A DNA stretch of 64,000 nucleotides from Hortaea werneckii (lineage: Eukaryota > Ascomycota > Dothideomycetes > Mycosphaerellales > Teratosphaeriaceae), in the NCBI GenBank assembly GCA_037044905.1, contig JBAOKB010000009.1, forward strand, positions 1-64,000, written 5' to 3'. The notes beneath the pieces were generated by a model. It was not told the origin of the DNA. It was given only the letters and a program-made list of their open reading frames with translations, and did not search any database. Positions within the stretch are counted from its first letter, which is position 1. Each line of letters starts with the position of its first letter. A program made the translations under genes and the position numbers. Shown in pieces: positions 9,340-21,785 of the stretch.

Positions 9340-12005
9340 TATAGCTGCCTCCATGTCGACGGCGTTACAAAGAATCCGGCCTGGCATTTTGATAGCTCCC
9401 TCTTCATCACCCTCTTCAGCCTCTCTGTGTTCCAGAAGCCGTCTATGCTAAGTGCCTGCAGCTTGCCCTCTTTCGCTTTTCCTCCATTCCTCGGCCTGCT
9501 TCGCGCCTCCCTCCCACTGACCATCCGATCTCCTGCCGTTCCTTCGTCATCACCTCCATCCGCCTCGCTTTCACTGCTCGGGCTTGTGCTCGATTCGCTC
9601 TCGCTTCCTGAACTGCCCTCTTCCCCGTCGCTTTCCCTTCCTCCTTCTTCGCTCCCACTCTCCTCCTCCTCCCTGACTCCGTCGACCTCGCCTTCCCATT
9701 TCTTTTCCGGCTCCGGCTCCTACAGATATTTGCTGAAGTCGAACTCGCCCCTGACTTCCCACCTGAGCATGTGCACGAACGGTTCCACTAGCCACAAATG
9801 GTACACCAACAGCTTTCCTACCTCTTGCGGCAGATACCTGTGGATTATCTTCGCTTCGCCGCTCTTGCTGTAGCCTTTGTGGTAGCCCGTCACCAGCTCG
9901 ACCATGCCATTGTCAACAAAAACACCCCTCTGCGCTCGCGCACTCTCTCCGTTCTCGGTCCTAATGCTGACAACTTCCGTCCCTCTGGCTGGAGCTCCCC
10001 CTGCCATGTGACACAACACTATCAGCTCCTCCTTGAACAGAGTCACCTCCCGGAAGTACTGCTCCACCTTGGTCGTGTTCCACTTTAGCTCACTCCTGTC
10101 CCTCACTTCACTTATGTCGATATTTTGTAGAAAGTACTTGGTTATTCGGTCCTCTCTCATGGCCCGGCTCCACAACCACTTCCTGCTCTCCACGTCTTTC
10201 CCGTCCGGCCTCCTGACTCTGCCCAAGACTTCATCGTTTCTCTCATCGTCCAAGAAGCTCCAACCCTCGGTGAGATCGCTTGGGTTGTCGAACAGTCTGT
10301 CCAGATGCAAGATCGGCAGTTCCTCCTCTTGCTGTAAGAACATTAACCGCTTCGTGAGCCTCCCTAGACACCTTTCCCACAGCGAGTGTAGTGCATCTCT
10401 GAGATCTCCCATGCTAAAGCTGATCTTGTCGATGGCGACCTGTTGGCATCTGTTCATCCAAGTGACCCGTGCCCCGGCTTTCTCCGTGAACCTAATCCTC
10501 ATTCCAAAAGTCTTCATGTGCAAGACCCTGTCCATCGGGCTCGCTAGTCCCCCGTATTCCTAAAGACACAACAGCCTAGGCACCATATCGTGCACCCCTT
10601 CTACAATGCTGACCGCTTCTTTTCTCGCCTCACTCTCACCTATCCCGGCTCCGATTAGCCGGTCGATGTCGTCTTGCCTCTGCTTGTAAGCCATGAACAC
10701 TACTAGAGCCTTACAGACCGTGACGATGGCCGCCAGCTTCGGCGTGAAGTTGAACACGCTTACCCATCCTGCGTCTTCGGTGTCCAAGCCGAGAACTGCC
10801 AATGCGGACAGAAAGCCGCTTTGGAACTCGTCGTCTAGCAGCTCCTGGTCGAGCATGCTGGCCCAGAAAAGAACGATGGACCATTGTAACTCGTCTTCGC
10901 AGACCTTTCTGGCTCCCTTGTCTAGAGCGGCGGTCTCTCGTCTGGCGAGACTTTGCATTGCTCCTAGCCTCCTCGCTTGCCCATCCGTCAACGTGTAGTC
11001 TGGCTTGTTCTCCCATGTCTGACTCCTCCAAAGATATCTTAGCATTGATACCCAGACCCTGGAGTATTTCTTCTTCGTACTGGCCTCGTGTTTGCTGTAG
11101 AATGGAGTCTCGTTGTTCGCGGCCCCGGTTTCCTTCCTGTTCACGTAGTGAAGAGCGGACCTTGGGATCGTCCGCGGACTGCTAACGTCCATGGCCTTCT
11201 TGATCACCCTGCCGGTCGCTCTGCAAGCTCTCTCGATCGCCTCCTCTTCTTCATCCACGCTCTCTATCCCCCGCTCGTCCGCCTCAAGCTTTGGCGCCGC
11301 ACTTAGACTAGCCCGTAGCTCTTCTTTCTCAAACCCAGCCAGATGGTGAGCCCAGCTGGTGTGTTCTAGCCATGGATCCATTTCAGACCTGACATTGCTA
11401 ACGTTCACCTTCCTATGATGGTGCGCCTCCCGCAGCTTCCTCTTGAGTCCATCGGCTACCTCATCTGTCAACTTCTGCGCCCTGTCCTCGGGCTCGCAGC
11501 CATGACCGCCTCCTAGCATCCGTGGCGCTGGCGGTAGCACTTTAAAGAGCTTAGTCCACTGCGCATACTTGAAGAATCTCTAATAGTAGTGACCTTCCGT
11601 GAACGGCTGGTTTGCGGCGGGTCGACTCCTTAAACTCCCTCGACCTCCTCTGCTTTTGGCGCTGTTCCAGCCGTGTTCCTTTCTACAGTGCGCCTCGATC
11701 CCCTTTTTACTCTCCCTTAGCAACCCGCACGCTTTGCACTGTAAGCATTGCTCGATGACCGGGCCGAGCTCCTGGATCGCTTCCTATTCGGCGGCGGGGT
11801 ACACGACGTCTTCTGACCTATAAGCGACGTGGTCGAGTTTTTCCACTTGTTCGATTATTCCTTTCCTAGTGCTCACTGTTAGCGTCTGGTGACTTTGGCT
11901 AAGATGCGCCTTGATTTGGTCTGGAACCACTGCAAACTTGCAATCTCTACAAACGATGATTTGAAAATTCTGGAAGTGTACGAACAGACTCTCAAAAGCG
12001 TCCAT
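9340..12005 (-). pseudogene. TLH pseudogene, unit 3 (5' half only, RIP-mutated differently)
   Basis: Starts at the equivalent of position 2816 (about residue 889), 24 bp further in than unit 2. It carries its own set of CpA-to-TpA changes, for example CCACAG to CTACAG near 9721 (a stop in the LWEPEPEKK segment), CTCATG to CTTATG near 10113 and CTGAAG to CTAAAG near 10416. Sites differ from those in unit 2, so the two were mutated independently after they duplicated. Residual open segments at 9720-10535 and 10560-11540 keep TLH frames but cannot make a complete protein. Confidence 0.92.
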
Positions 12006-12583
12006 GGTGTATTAGCTGTCGAGCAACGTGTCTGTCCTGATGTTTCGGTCGGCGGCCTCGCCTGGGCTTAGCTGCACCGACCCCTGTCACAGAATTTTCG
12101 CGATCCCTGTCGCGATGGCGCGGTTACACATGATGGGGTTGAACGTTAGCTACATGCTACAAGAGTCGGTGGTCTTGCTGGGTGCTTTTCTGCACCTTTG
12201 TTGGTGTATTTCTATCTACCCTACCTCTTCGCGAGCGTCCAGCCTGCGCTTCCGGCGGTCCCTCAATTCCAGCCGAACCGCCGTTACGCCCGCCGACCCT
12301 AACCCTAAGCCTTTGCGAGCGGAACTTCACACAGAATGTCGGGATTTTCGAACCGCGATAACAATTCACCACGCGGGTCTCCCGCTCCGATGTTGAAAAC
12401 TCACGAGTAAAGTGCCTACGGATTGGAAACTCACCGAGTTTGAAACGATTCCGACCGGTACTTTTCATTCCTTCTGCCCCCGGTTTTTCATGGAATCTGC
12501 CCCCTCCGGCGAATTCGGTGGCCCGTGCCCCCCACGCATTATCATGGAATCCGCCCCGGATTCTTTGAAGGATTGAGGGTAGG

Positions 12584-15273
12584 CAGTGTACCCTTTGGAT
12601 GGCTGGGTATAGCTGCCTCCATGTCGACGGCGTTACAAAGAATCCGGCCTGGCATTTTGATAGCTCCCTCTTCATCACCCTCTTCAGCCTCTCTGTGTTC
12701 CAGAAGCCGTCTATGCTGAGTGCCTGCAGCTTGCCCTCTTTCGCTTTTCCTCCATTCCTCGGCCTGCTTCGCGCCTCCCTCCCACTGACCATCCGATCTC
12801 CTGCCGTTCCTTCGTCATCACCTCCATCCGCCTCGCTTTCACTGCTCGGGCTTGTGCTCGATTCGCTCTCGCTTCCTGAACTGCCCTCTTCCCCGTCGCT
12901 TTCCCTTCCTCCTTCTTCGCTCCCACTCTCCTCCTCCTCCCTGACTCCGTCGACCTCGCCTTCCCATTTCTTTTCCGGCTCCGGCTCCCACAGATATTTG
13001 CTGAAGTCGAACTCGCCCCTGACTTCCCACCTGAGCATGTGCACGAACGGTTCCACTAGCCACAAATGGTACACCAACAGCTTTCCCACCTCTTGCGGCA
13101 GATACCTGTGGATTATCTTCGCTTCGCCGCTCTTGCTGTAGCCTTTGTGGTAGCCCGTCACTAGCTCGACCATGCCATTGTCAACAAAAACACCCCTCTG
13201 CGCTCGCGCACTCTCTCCGTTCTCGGTCCTGATGCTAACAACTTCCGTCCCTCTGGCTGGAGCTCCCCCTGCCATGTGACACAACACTATCAGCTCCTCC
13301 TTGAACAGAGTCACCTCCCGGAAGTACTGCTCCACCTTGGTCGTGTTCCACTTTAGCTCACTCCTGTCCCTCACTTCACTCATGTCGATATTTTGTAGAA
13401 AGTACTTGGTTATTCGGTCCTCTCTCATGGCCCGGCTCCACAACCACTTCCTGCTCTCCACGTCTTTCCCGTCCGGCCTCCTGACTCTGCCCAAGACTTC
13501 ATCGTTTCTCTCATCGTCCAAGAAGCTCCAACCCTCGGTGAGATCGCTTGGGTTGTCGAACAGTCTGTCTAGATGCAAGATCGGCAGTTCCTCCTCTTGC
13601 TATAAGAACATTAACCGCTTCGTGAGCCTCCCCAGACACCTTTCCCACAGCGAGTGTAGTGCATCTCTGAGATCTCCCATGCTGAAGCTGATCTTGTCGA
13701 TGGCGACCTGTTGGCATCTGTTCATCCAAGTGACCCGTGCCCCGGCTTTCTCCGTAAACCTAATCCTTATTCCAAAAGTCTTCATGTGCAAGACCCTGTC
13801 CATCGGGCTCGCTGGTCCCCCGTATTCCTGAAGACACAACAGCCTGGGCACCATATCGTGCACCCCTTCTACAATGCTAACCGCTTCTTTTCTCGCCTCA
13901 CTCTCACCTATCCCGGCTCCGATTAGCCGGTCGATGTCGTCTTGCCTCTGCTTGTAAGCCATGAACACCACTAGAGCCTTACAGACCGTGACGATGGCCG
14001 CCAGCTTCGGCGTGAAGTTGAACACGCTTACCCATCCTGCGTCTTCGGTGTCCAAGCCGAGAACTGCCAATGCGGACAGAAAGCCGCTTTGGAACTCGTC
14101 GTCTAGCAGCTCCTAGTCGAGCATGCTAGCCTAGAAAAGAACGATGGACCATTGTAACTCGTCTTCGCAGACCTTTCTGGCTCCCTTGTCTAGAGCGGCG
14201 GTCTCTCGTCTGGCGAGACTTTGCATTGCTCCTAGCCTCCTCGCTTGCCCATCCGTTAACGTGTAGTCTGGCTTGTTCTCCCATGTCTGACTCCTCCAAA
14301 GATATCTTAGCATTGATACCCAGACCCTGGAGTATTTCTTCTTCGTACTAGCCTCGTGTTTGCTGTAGAATGGAGTCTCGTTGTTCGCGGCCCCGGTTTC
14401 CTTCCTGTTCACGTAGTGAAGAGCGGACCTTAGGATCGTCCGCGGACTGCTAACGTCCATGGCCTTCTTGATCACCCTGCCGGTCGCTCTGCAAGCTCTC
14501 TCGATCGCCTCCTCTTCTTCATCCACGCTCTCTATCCCCCGCTCGTCCGCCTCAAGCTTTGGCGCCGCACTTAGACTAGCCCGTAGCTCTTCTTTCTCAA
14601 ACCCAGCCAGATGGTGAGCCTAGCTGGTGTGTTCTAGCCATGGATCCATTTCAGACCTAACATTGCTGACGTTCACCTTCCTGTGATAGTGCGCCTCCCG
14701 CAGCTTCCTCTTGAGTCCATCGGCTACCTCATCTGTCAACTTCTGCGCCCTGTCCTCGGGCTCGCAGCCATGACCGCCTCCTAGCATCCGTGGCGCTGGC
14801 GGTAGCACTTTAAAGAGCTTAGTCCACTGCGCATACTTAAAGAATCTCTAACAGTAGTGACCTTCCGTGAACGGCTAGTTTGCGGCGGGTCGACTCCTCA
14901 AACTCCCTCGACCTCCTCTGCTTTTGGCGCTGTTCCAGCCGTGTTCCTTTCTATAGTGCGCCTCGATCCCCTTTTTACTCTCCCTTAGCAACCCGCACGC
15001 TTTGCACTGTGAGCATTGCTCGATGACCGGGCCGAGCTCCTGGATCGCTTCCTGTTCGGCGGCGGGGTACACGACGTCTTCTGACCTATAAGCGACGTGG
15101 TCGAGTTTTTCCACTTGTTCGATTATTCCTTTCCTAGTGCTCACTGTTAGCGTCTGGTGACTTTGGCTGAGATGCGCCTTGATTTGGTCTGGAACCACTG
15201 CAAACTTGCAATCTCTACAAACGATGATTTGAAAATTCTGGAAGTGTACGAACAGACTCTCAAAAGCGTCCAT
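12584..15273 (-). pseudogene. TLH pseudogene, unit 4 (copy of unit 2)
   Basis: Matches unit 2 shifted by 6,524 bp, with the same open segments and the same stops wherever I compared them. It therefore inherits the RIP changes of unit 2 and was copied after mutation. It lacks the second half of the recombinase-like core and the helicase. Confidence 0.92.
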
Positions 15274-15863
15274 GGTGTATTAGCTGTCGAGCAACGTGTC
15301 TGTCCTGATGTTTCGGTCGGCGGCCTCGCCTGGGCTCAGCTGCACCGACCCCTGTCACAGAATTTTCGCGATCCCTGTCGCGATGGCGCGGTCACACATG
15401 ATGGGGTTGAACGTTAGCTACATGCTACAAGAGTCGGTGGTCTTGCTGGGTGCTTTTCTGCACCTTTGTTGGTGTATTTCTATCTACCCTACCTCTTCGC
15501 GAGCGTCCAGCCTGCGCTTCCGGCGGTCCCTCAATTCCAGCCGAACCGCCGTTACGCCCGCCGACCCTAACCCTAAGCCTTTGCGAGCGGAACTTCACAC
15601 AGAATGTCGGGATTTTCGAACCGCGATAACAATTCACCACGCGGGTCTCCCGCTCCGATGTTGAAAACTCACGAGTAAAGTGCCTACGGATTGGAAACTC
15701 ACCGAGTTTGAAACGATTCCGACCGGTACTTTTCATTCCTTCTGCCCCCGGTTTTTCATGGAATCTGCCCCCTCCGGCGAATTCGGTGGCCCGTGCCCCC
15801 CACGCATTATCATGGAATCCGCCCCGGATTCTTTGAAGGATTGAGGGTAGGATTGAGGGTAGG

Positions 15864-18529
15864 TATAGCTGCCTCCATGTCGACGGCGTTACAAAGAATC
15901 CGGCCTGGCATTTTGATAGCTCCCTCTTCATCACCCTCTTCAGCCTCTCTGTGTTCCAGAAGCCGTCTATGCTAAGTGCCTGCAGCTTGCCCTCTTTCGC
16001 TTTTCCTCCATTCCTCGGCCTGCTTCGCGCCTCCCTCCCACTGACCATCCGATCTCCTGCCGTTCCTTCGTCATCACCTCCATCCGCCTCGCTTTCACTG
16101 CTCGGGCTTGTGCTCGATTCGCTCTCGCTTCCTGAACTGCCCTCTTCCCCGTCGCTTTCCCTTCCTCCTTCTTCGCTCCCACTCTCCTCCTCCTCCCTGA
16201 CTCCGTCGACCTCGCCTTCCCATTTCTTTTCCGGCTCCGGCTCCTACAGATATTTGCTGAAGTCGAACTCGCCCCTGACTTCCCACCTGAGCATGTGCAC
16301 GAACGGTTCCACTAGCCACAAATGGTACACCAACAGCTTTCCTACCTCTTGCGGCAGATACCTGTGGATTATCTTCGCTTCGCCGCTCTTGCTGTAGCCT
16401 TTGTGGTAGCCCGTCACCAGCTCGACCATGCCATTGTCAACAAAAACACCCCTCTGCGCTCGCGCACTCTCTCCGTTCTCGGTCCTAATGCTGACAACTT
16501 CCGTCCCTCTGGCTGGAGCTCCCCCTGCCATGTGACACAACACTATCAGCTCCTCCTTGAACAGAGTCACCTCCCGGAAGTACTGCTCCACCTTGGTCGT
16601 GTTCCACTTTAGCTCACTCCTGTCCCTCACTTCACTTATGTCGATATTTTGTAGAAAGTACTTGGTTATTCGGTCCTCTCTCATGGCCCGGCTCCACAAC
16701 CACTTCCTGCTCTCCACGTCTTTCCCGTCCGGCCTCCTGACTCTGCCCAAGACTTCATCGTTTCTCTCATCGTCCAAGAAGCTCCAACCCTCGGTGAGAT
16801 CGCTTGGGTTGTCGAACAGTCTGTCCAGATGCAAGATCGGCAGTTCCTCCTCTTGCTGTAAGAACATTAACCGCTTCGTGAGCCTCCCTAGACACCTTTC
16901 CCACAGCGAGTGTAGTGCATCTCTGAGATCTCCCATGCTAAAGCTGATCTTGTCGATGGCGACCTGTTGGCATCTGTTCATCCAAGTGACCCGTGCCCCG
17001 GCTTTCTCCGTGAACCTAATCCTCATTCCAAAAGTCTTCATGTGCAAGACCCTGTCCATCGGGCTCGCTAGTCCCCCGTATTCCTAAAGACACAACAGCC
17101 TAGGCACCATATCGTGCACCCCTTCTACAATGCTGACCGCTTCTTTTCTCGCCTCACTCTCACCTATCCCGGCTCCGATTAGCCGGTCGATGTCGTCTTG
17201 CCTCTGCTTGTAAGCCATGAACACTACTAGAGCCTTACAGACCGTGACGATGGCCGCCAGCTTCGGCGTGAAGTTGAACACGCTTACCCATCCTGCGTCT
17301 TCGGTGTCCAAGCCGAGAACTGCCAATGCGGACAGAAAGCCGCTTTGGAACTCGTCGTCTAGCAGCTCCTGGTCGAGCATGCTGGCCCAGAAAAGAACGA
17401 TGGACCATTGTAACTCGTCTTCGCAGACCTTTCTGGCTCCCTTGTCTAGAGCGGCGGTCTCTCGTCTGGCGAGACTTTGCATTGCTCCTAGCCTCCTCGC
17501 TTGCCCATCCGTCAACGTGTAGTCTGGCTTGTTCTCCCATGTCTGACTCCTCCAAAGATATCTTAGCATTGATACCCAGACCCTGGAGTATTTCTTCTTC
17601 GTACTGGCCTCGTGTTTGCTGTAGAATGGAGTCTCGTTGTTCGCGGCCCCGGTTTCCTTCCTGTTCACGTAGTGAAGAGCGGACCTTGGGATCGTCCGCG
17701 GACTGCTAACGTCCATGGCCTTCTTGATCACCCTGCCGGTCGCTCTGCAAGCTCTCTCGATCGCCTCCTCTTCTTCATCCACGCTCTCTATCCCCCGCTC
17801 GTCCGCCTCAAGCTTTGGCGCCGCACTTAGACTAGCCCGTAGCTCTTCTTTCTCAAACCCAGCCAGATGGTGAGCCCAGCTGGTGTGTTCTAGCCATGGA
17901 TCCATTTCAGACCTGACATTGCTAACGTTCACCTTCCTATGATGGTGCGCCTCCCGCAGCTTCCTCTTGAGTCCATCGGCTACCTCATCTGTCAACTTCT
18001 GCGCCCTGTCCTCGGGCTCGCAGCCATGACCGCCTCCTAGCATCCGTGGCGCTGGCGGTAGCACTTTAAAGAGCTTAGTCCACTGCGCATACTTGAAGAA
18101 TCTCTAATAGTAGTGACCTTCCGTGAACGGCTGGTTTGCGGCGGGTCGACTCCTTAAACTCCCTCGACCTCCTCTGCTTTTGGCGCTGTTCCAGCCGTGT
18201 TCCTTTCTACAGTGCGCCTCGATCCCCTTTTTACTCTCCCTTAGCAACCCGCACGCTTTGCACTGTAAGCATTGCTCGATGACCGGGCCGAGCTCCTGGA
18301 TCGCTTCCTATTCGGCGGCGGGGTACACGACGTCTTCTGACCTATAAGCGACGTGGTCGAGTTTTTCCACTTGTTCGATTATTCCTTTCCTAGTGCTCAC
18401 TGTTAGCGTCTGGTGACTTTGGCTAAGATGCGCCTTGATTTGGTCTGGAACCACTGCAAACTTGCAATCTCTACAAACGATGATTTGAAAATTCTGGAAG
18501 TGTACGAACAGACTCTCAAAAGCGTCCAT
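15864..18529 (-). pseudogene. TLH pseudogene, unit 5 (copy of unit 3)
   Basis: Matches unit 3 shifted by 6,524 bp, with identical residual open segments (16244-17059 and 17084-18064). It is the innermost unit. Its flank ends at 19107 with GAGGGTAGG against unrelated sequence, which defines the inner edge of the array. Confidence 0.92.
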
Positions 18530-19107
18530 GGTGTATTAGCTGTCGAGCAACGTGTCTGTCCTGATGTTTCGGTCGGCGGCCTCGCCTGGGCTTAGCTGCA
18601 CCGACCCCTGTCACAGAATTTTCGCGATCCCTGTCGCGATGGCGCGGTTACACATGATGGGGTTGAACGTTAGCTACATGCTACAAGAGTCGGTGGTCTT
18701 GCTGGGTGCTTTTCTGCACCTTTGTTGGTGTATTTCTATCTACCCTACCTCTTCGCGAGCGTCCAGCCTGCGCTTCCGGCGGTCCCTCAATTCCAGCCGA
18801 ACCGCCGTTACGCCCGCCGACCCTAACCCTAAGCCTTTGCGAGCGGAACTTCACACAGAATGTCGGGATTTTCGAACCGCGATAACAATTCACCACGCGG
18901 GTCTCCCGCTCCGATGTTGAAAACTCACGAGTAAAGTGCCTACGGATTGGAAACTCACCGAGTTTGAAACGATTCCGACCGGTACTTTTCATTCCTTCTG
19001 CCCCCGGTTTTTCATGGAATCTGCCCCCTCCGGCGAATTCGGTGGCCCGTGCCCCCCACGCATTATCATGGAATCCGCCCCGGATTCTTTGAAGGATTGA
19101 GGGTAGG

Positions 19108-19789
19108 CGTCCGAGCTTCCGGGAGGAGTATGTTTGCCTCAGACGGATCCGTTACACCACCGCTTAGCTTGCGGGTTGGTAAGCCTTAAGAGTGACGACA
19201 TTTCCCTCAAACAGTGGCAAGAACAACGTACATTCCCGATGAAGCCAGCAGGCAAAGAGTGATAGTACGATCATTTCTACCTTGCAGTCAGCGAGCGCAG
19301 GACGCGAGGTTCGAGGGAAGGGAAATGGGGCTGGAGCGTCTGACCTAAAAGACTCCCACCACGAGGGGGTAGGACATTACCGAGACATGATCGACATTTA
19401 CAAAACAAGGGCTTTTACGCACTATGTGGGCACATTTGTCGACCATTAAAGGCATTTGCGGACTCTTGTCGTCATCGACAAGGGTCGCACGTTCCATGTT
19501 GTGAAGACAGGTCAAGTTCACAGCTGGCAGCCGCTGGACCCAACACCCAGGAACACAGCGAAACAAGACCTATGGTTTATAGAGCCTCGAAGCACCGCGT
19601 GGACAGGACACGAAAATTGTACTAGATGCGAACATGGGCCGCCAAACAATTCGTCTGCTGCCGCATGCCACTGACCCAGACGTGGAACGCCTACCGGTCA
19701 GAAGATTTGGACAGCACCGAGACTTAGATCTACTCCGTCGACTTCTTGAAAGGCAATAGATCAATGGATCACTTCAAGCTACTCTTTCA
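19108..19789. other. No gene recognised
   Basis: A unique stretch between the TLH array and the broken propeller gene. Short open frames on both strands (for example 19345-19566 minus and 19456-19674 plus) have no recognisable motif, and I see no RNA gene. Confidence 0.5.
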
Positions 19790-20630
19790 GGATTGCGCCA
19801 TCTCACATCGGTAACACCAGTCAGATCGGGCACTTGGTTAAGGGTCCAACCGCCGACGAAGGCGTCAACTATACCCAGAGAGCCGTTGATAGTACAGCCA
19901 TCTCAGGCAGCATGCGCTCTGCCCGTTGGAGCCCAGACGGGAAGTATGTCATTTACGAGAAGACTGGATGAGATGCTTATCCACAAGGGAAGAGGCTTTA
20001 CAGTTTGGGATCCTGAGTAGGAGTACCCCTCTACTGATTTGTTTCCCGTCTTGTCCAAGCAAGGTAGACTCGCGATACCCTGCACGCAGCAGGGTAACAG
20101 CTCTATCATTACGATGAGACACAGACCTAGAAACGTCGTCAACGTTTTCATCGACAGCACAGTTGCTTCTTCGCTGGCTTCCTCAGGTCCATCAGGCGCT
20201 TTTCGGCCGACTTGGAGTCCGGATGGTGGATGAAACGCACTCGGTCTTCGCGCTTGGTTTCAGGAGCGTATCTCGTACAATGCCTACATCTTTACAGTCA
20301 CAGCAGATGGCAGCCATTATACGAACTCTTCAACAAACGCTGGCGTCCCCACTTATAACCACGACGGAACGAAGCTAGTATACCGCTTGAACATCTGGCG
20401 CGAACGATGCGCACGCCACTTGGACAGCGGACGGCCGTGTCTTGTAGGCGACTGGCATGTGGGGCTTCCGGATGGAGGCCGCTATGTACGAACAGACATT
20501 CCAGCTATAGTCATAGGGACAGCTTGTGATTATGGATGCTAATGGGAGCAACAAGAAGATGCTAGAGAACAGTCTTTAGGAAGACAGCATGCCTTTGTAC
20601 CTGCCAATTAAGCTGTTGGCTAAGATAAGG
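19790..20630 (+). pseudogene. TolB-type PD40 beta-propeller protein, broken
   Basis: Fragments in several frames line up with the fungal TolB-like WD40/PD40 family. They include RSARWSPDGKYVIYEKTG near 19915-19970, then DLFPVLSKQGRLAIPC near 20035-20080, a PTWSPDG segment near 20210, DGSHYTNSSTN and YNHDGTKLVYR near 20305-20385, and finally MDANGSNKKMLENSL-stop-EDSMPLYLP near 20530-20605. In-frame stops interrupt it at TGG-like and CAG-like positions (TAG near 20018 and 20577), and at least one frameshift lies near 20000. The stops fit CpA-to-TpA decay like that in the neighbouring array. No start or complete frame survives. Confidence 0.6.
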
Positions 20631-21785
20631 GCACCTACGGCACAACAGAGTTGGGAATTCTCGGGCATAATGGCTTGGTCTTGAAAGTGGACTGGGTTTG
20701 CGATGGCGAAAGCAAAGTTAAGAAGAGCTACTTCTATCTCAACTTCCTCTCGTTTCCAATCTTGGATTCAATAGCTAGTGATATGAGTCATTCGTTTGGA
20801 GAGGAAATGTGTTCGCACGACAGCTCTCTCGGTCGGTCGCCACACTGATCGAAGTCTCCGGTCCTCTTTCCAAAGTACAAGATGCCCATCGTGAACGTTC
20901 TAAAAAGTGACTGTCTCACCCACGTTCCAGACGCGACAGGCATAGGTCTCAAAGCCGGGTAAATTTCCCAGCGAATGAAGCGTGCTGATACCGTCTCGCG
21001 CCATCGATTGGTTGCCCATGTGTAAGTCGGATGACTCGGCAAAGGGCTGCTGGACATCACCAGAAGTCGTACGTGCCTGGGCTGGTCATGATAGTCATAA
21101 TGTCGAGCGTCCTGTACAGCAACACGGCACAGCAAGACAGTGACTTGCACAACAGCCTCTCCCTGATGCATAAGAGGAGTCGCTGAAGACGACCTCGAGT
21201 CCTGGGCGCAGTGTTCAGATCGCTGATGCTACGGGCTGCGAAAGACGTCGAAGGCCTGCGAGAATAGTAGCGTCCATCCTGTAAGCCTGTCAGGTCACGC
21301 GGGGCGGCTCTTCACGCCGGAAGCAGCCGGATGCTGGACCTTTTCTACGTTTGACCGCATCGCCCGGACTCTGTCTGTTTTCTCCGTGCTGGAATCACTT
21401 CTTCGCAGTCTTGCTCATTGCATACCTCTGTCGTAGATGGTAGCACACTATTATGAAAGCGACAGTGTTTTCCGAACCGAGGACAACGAATGAACGGACG
21501 CCAACCAACAACCTCGTCATCGACCGGTGAAGGCAGCCGCCCCGGGCCGTTTCAGGATCTCCCCGCGACACCAATCACCATGAGCGCTTCTTCTGTTCCG
21601 TGGACATTATCGTTCCTATGGTGGCTATAATAATCTTCCAAGCAAAGTATATTCACTCAAGCCTAACCTAATTCTCTTGACATCATTACGATATAAGGAG
21701 ACCATGCTGCCGAATTTTCCGCCAGTATGTAACATCTCCAAAACCCAAAGACTGCTCGTACCGTCGACGGGCTTTCTTGGCTGGA
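20631..21785. other. No gene supported; one unresolved 127-codon frame
   Basis: A minus-strand frame at 20788-21171 has protein-like composition (HYDYHDQPRHVRLLV, TYTWATNRW) but no family I recognise and no clear continuation. It may be a remnant of a decayed gene. The part next to 21786 is presumably the promoter and 5' leader of the glycosyltransferase gene. Confidence 0.4.

Larger units (their letters stand above)
6060..12583. repeat. 6,524-bp segmental duplication, copy 1 (units 2+3)
   Basis: Units 2 and 3 together are repeated at 12584-19107. No difference was found between the two dimers in any segment compared, including RIP sites and the junction bases. The duplication is either very recent, kept uniform by conversion, or an assembly effect. 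Confidence 0.9.
379..19107 (-). mobile_element. Array of five TLH subtelomeric elements, head to tail
   Basis: Five units in the same orientation: unit 1 to 6059, unit 2 6060-9327, unit 3 9340-12583, unit 4 12584-15851 and unit 5 15864-19107. Offsets between equivalent points alternate 3268 and 3256 bp. Every unit ends on the right with the same 5' flank and the terminal bases GATTGAGGGTAGG. Inner units begin on the left in the middle of the gene, at the equivalents of positions 2792 (units 2 and 4) and 2816 (units 3 and 5). A constant internal terminus with variable truncation on the telomere side suggests repeated capture of an element at shortened ends. Confidence 0.85.
12584..19107. repeat. 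6,524-bp segmental duplication, copy 2 (units 4+5)
   Basis: Second copy of the dimer, bordered on the right by unique sequence starting CGTCCGAGC. Both copies are in direct orientation and directly adjacent. Confidence 0.9.

Noticed and set aside
6060..19107. Long tandem repeat as a CRISPR-like or satellite array
   Set aside because: Units are 3.3 kb gene fragments in a eukaryote with alternating lengths; there are no short repeats with spacers.
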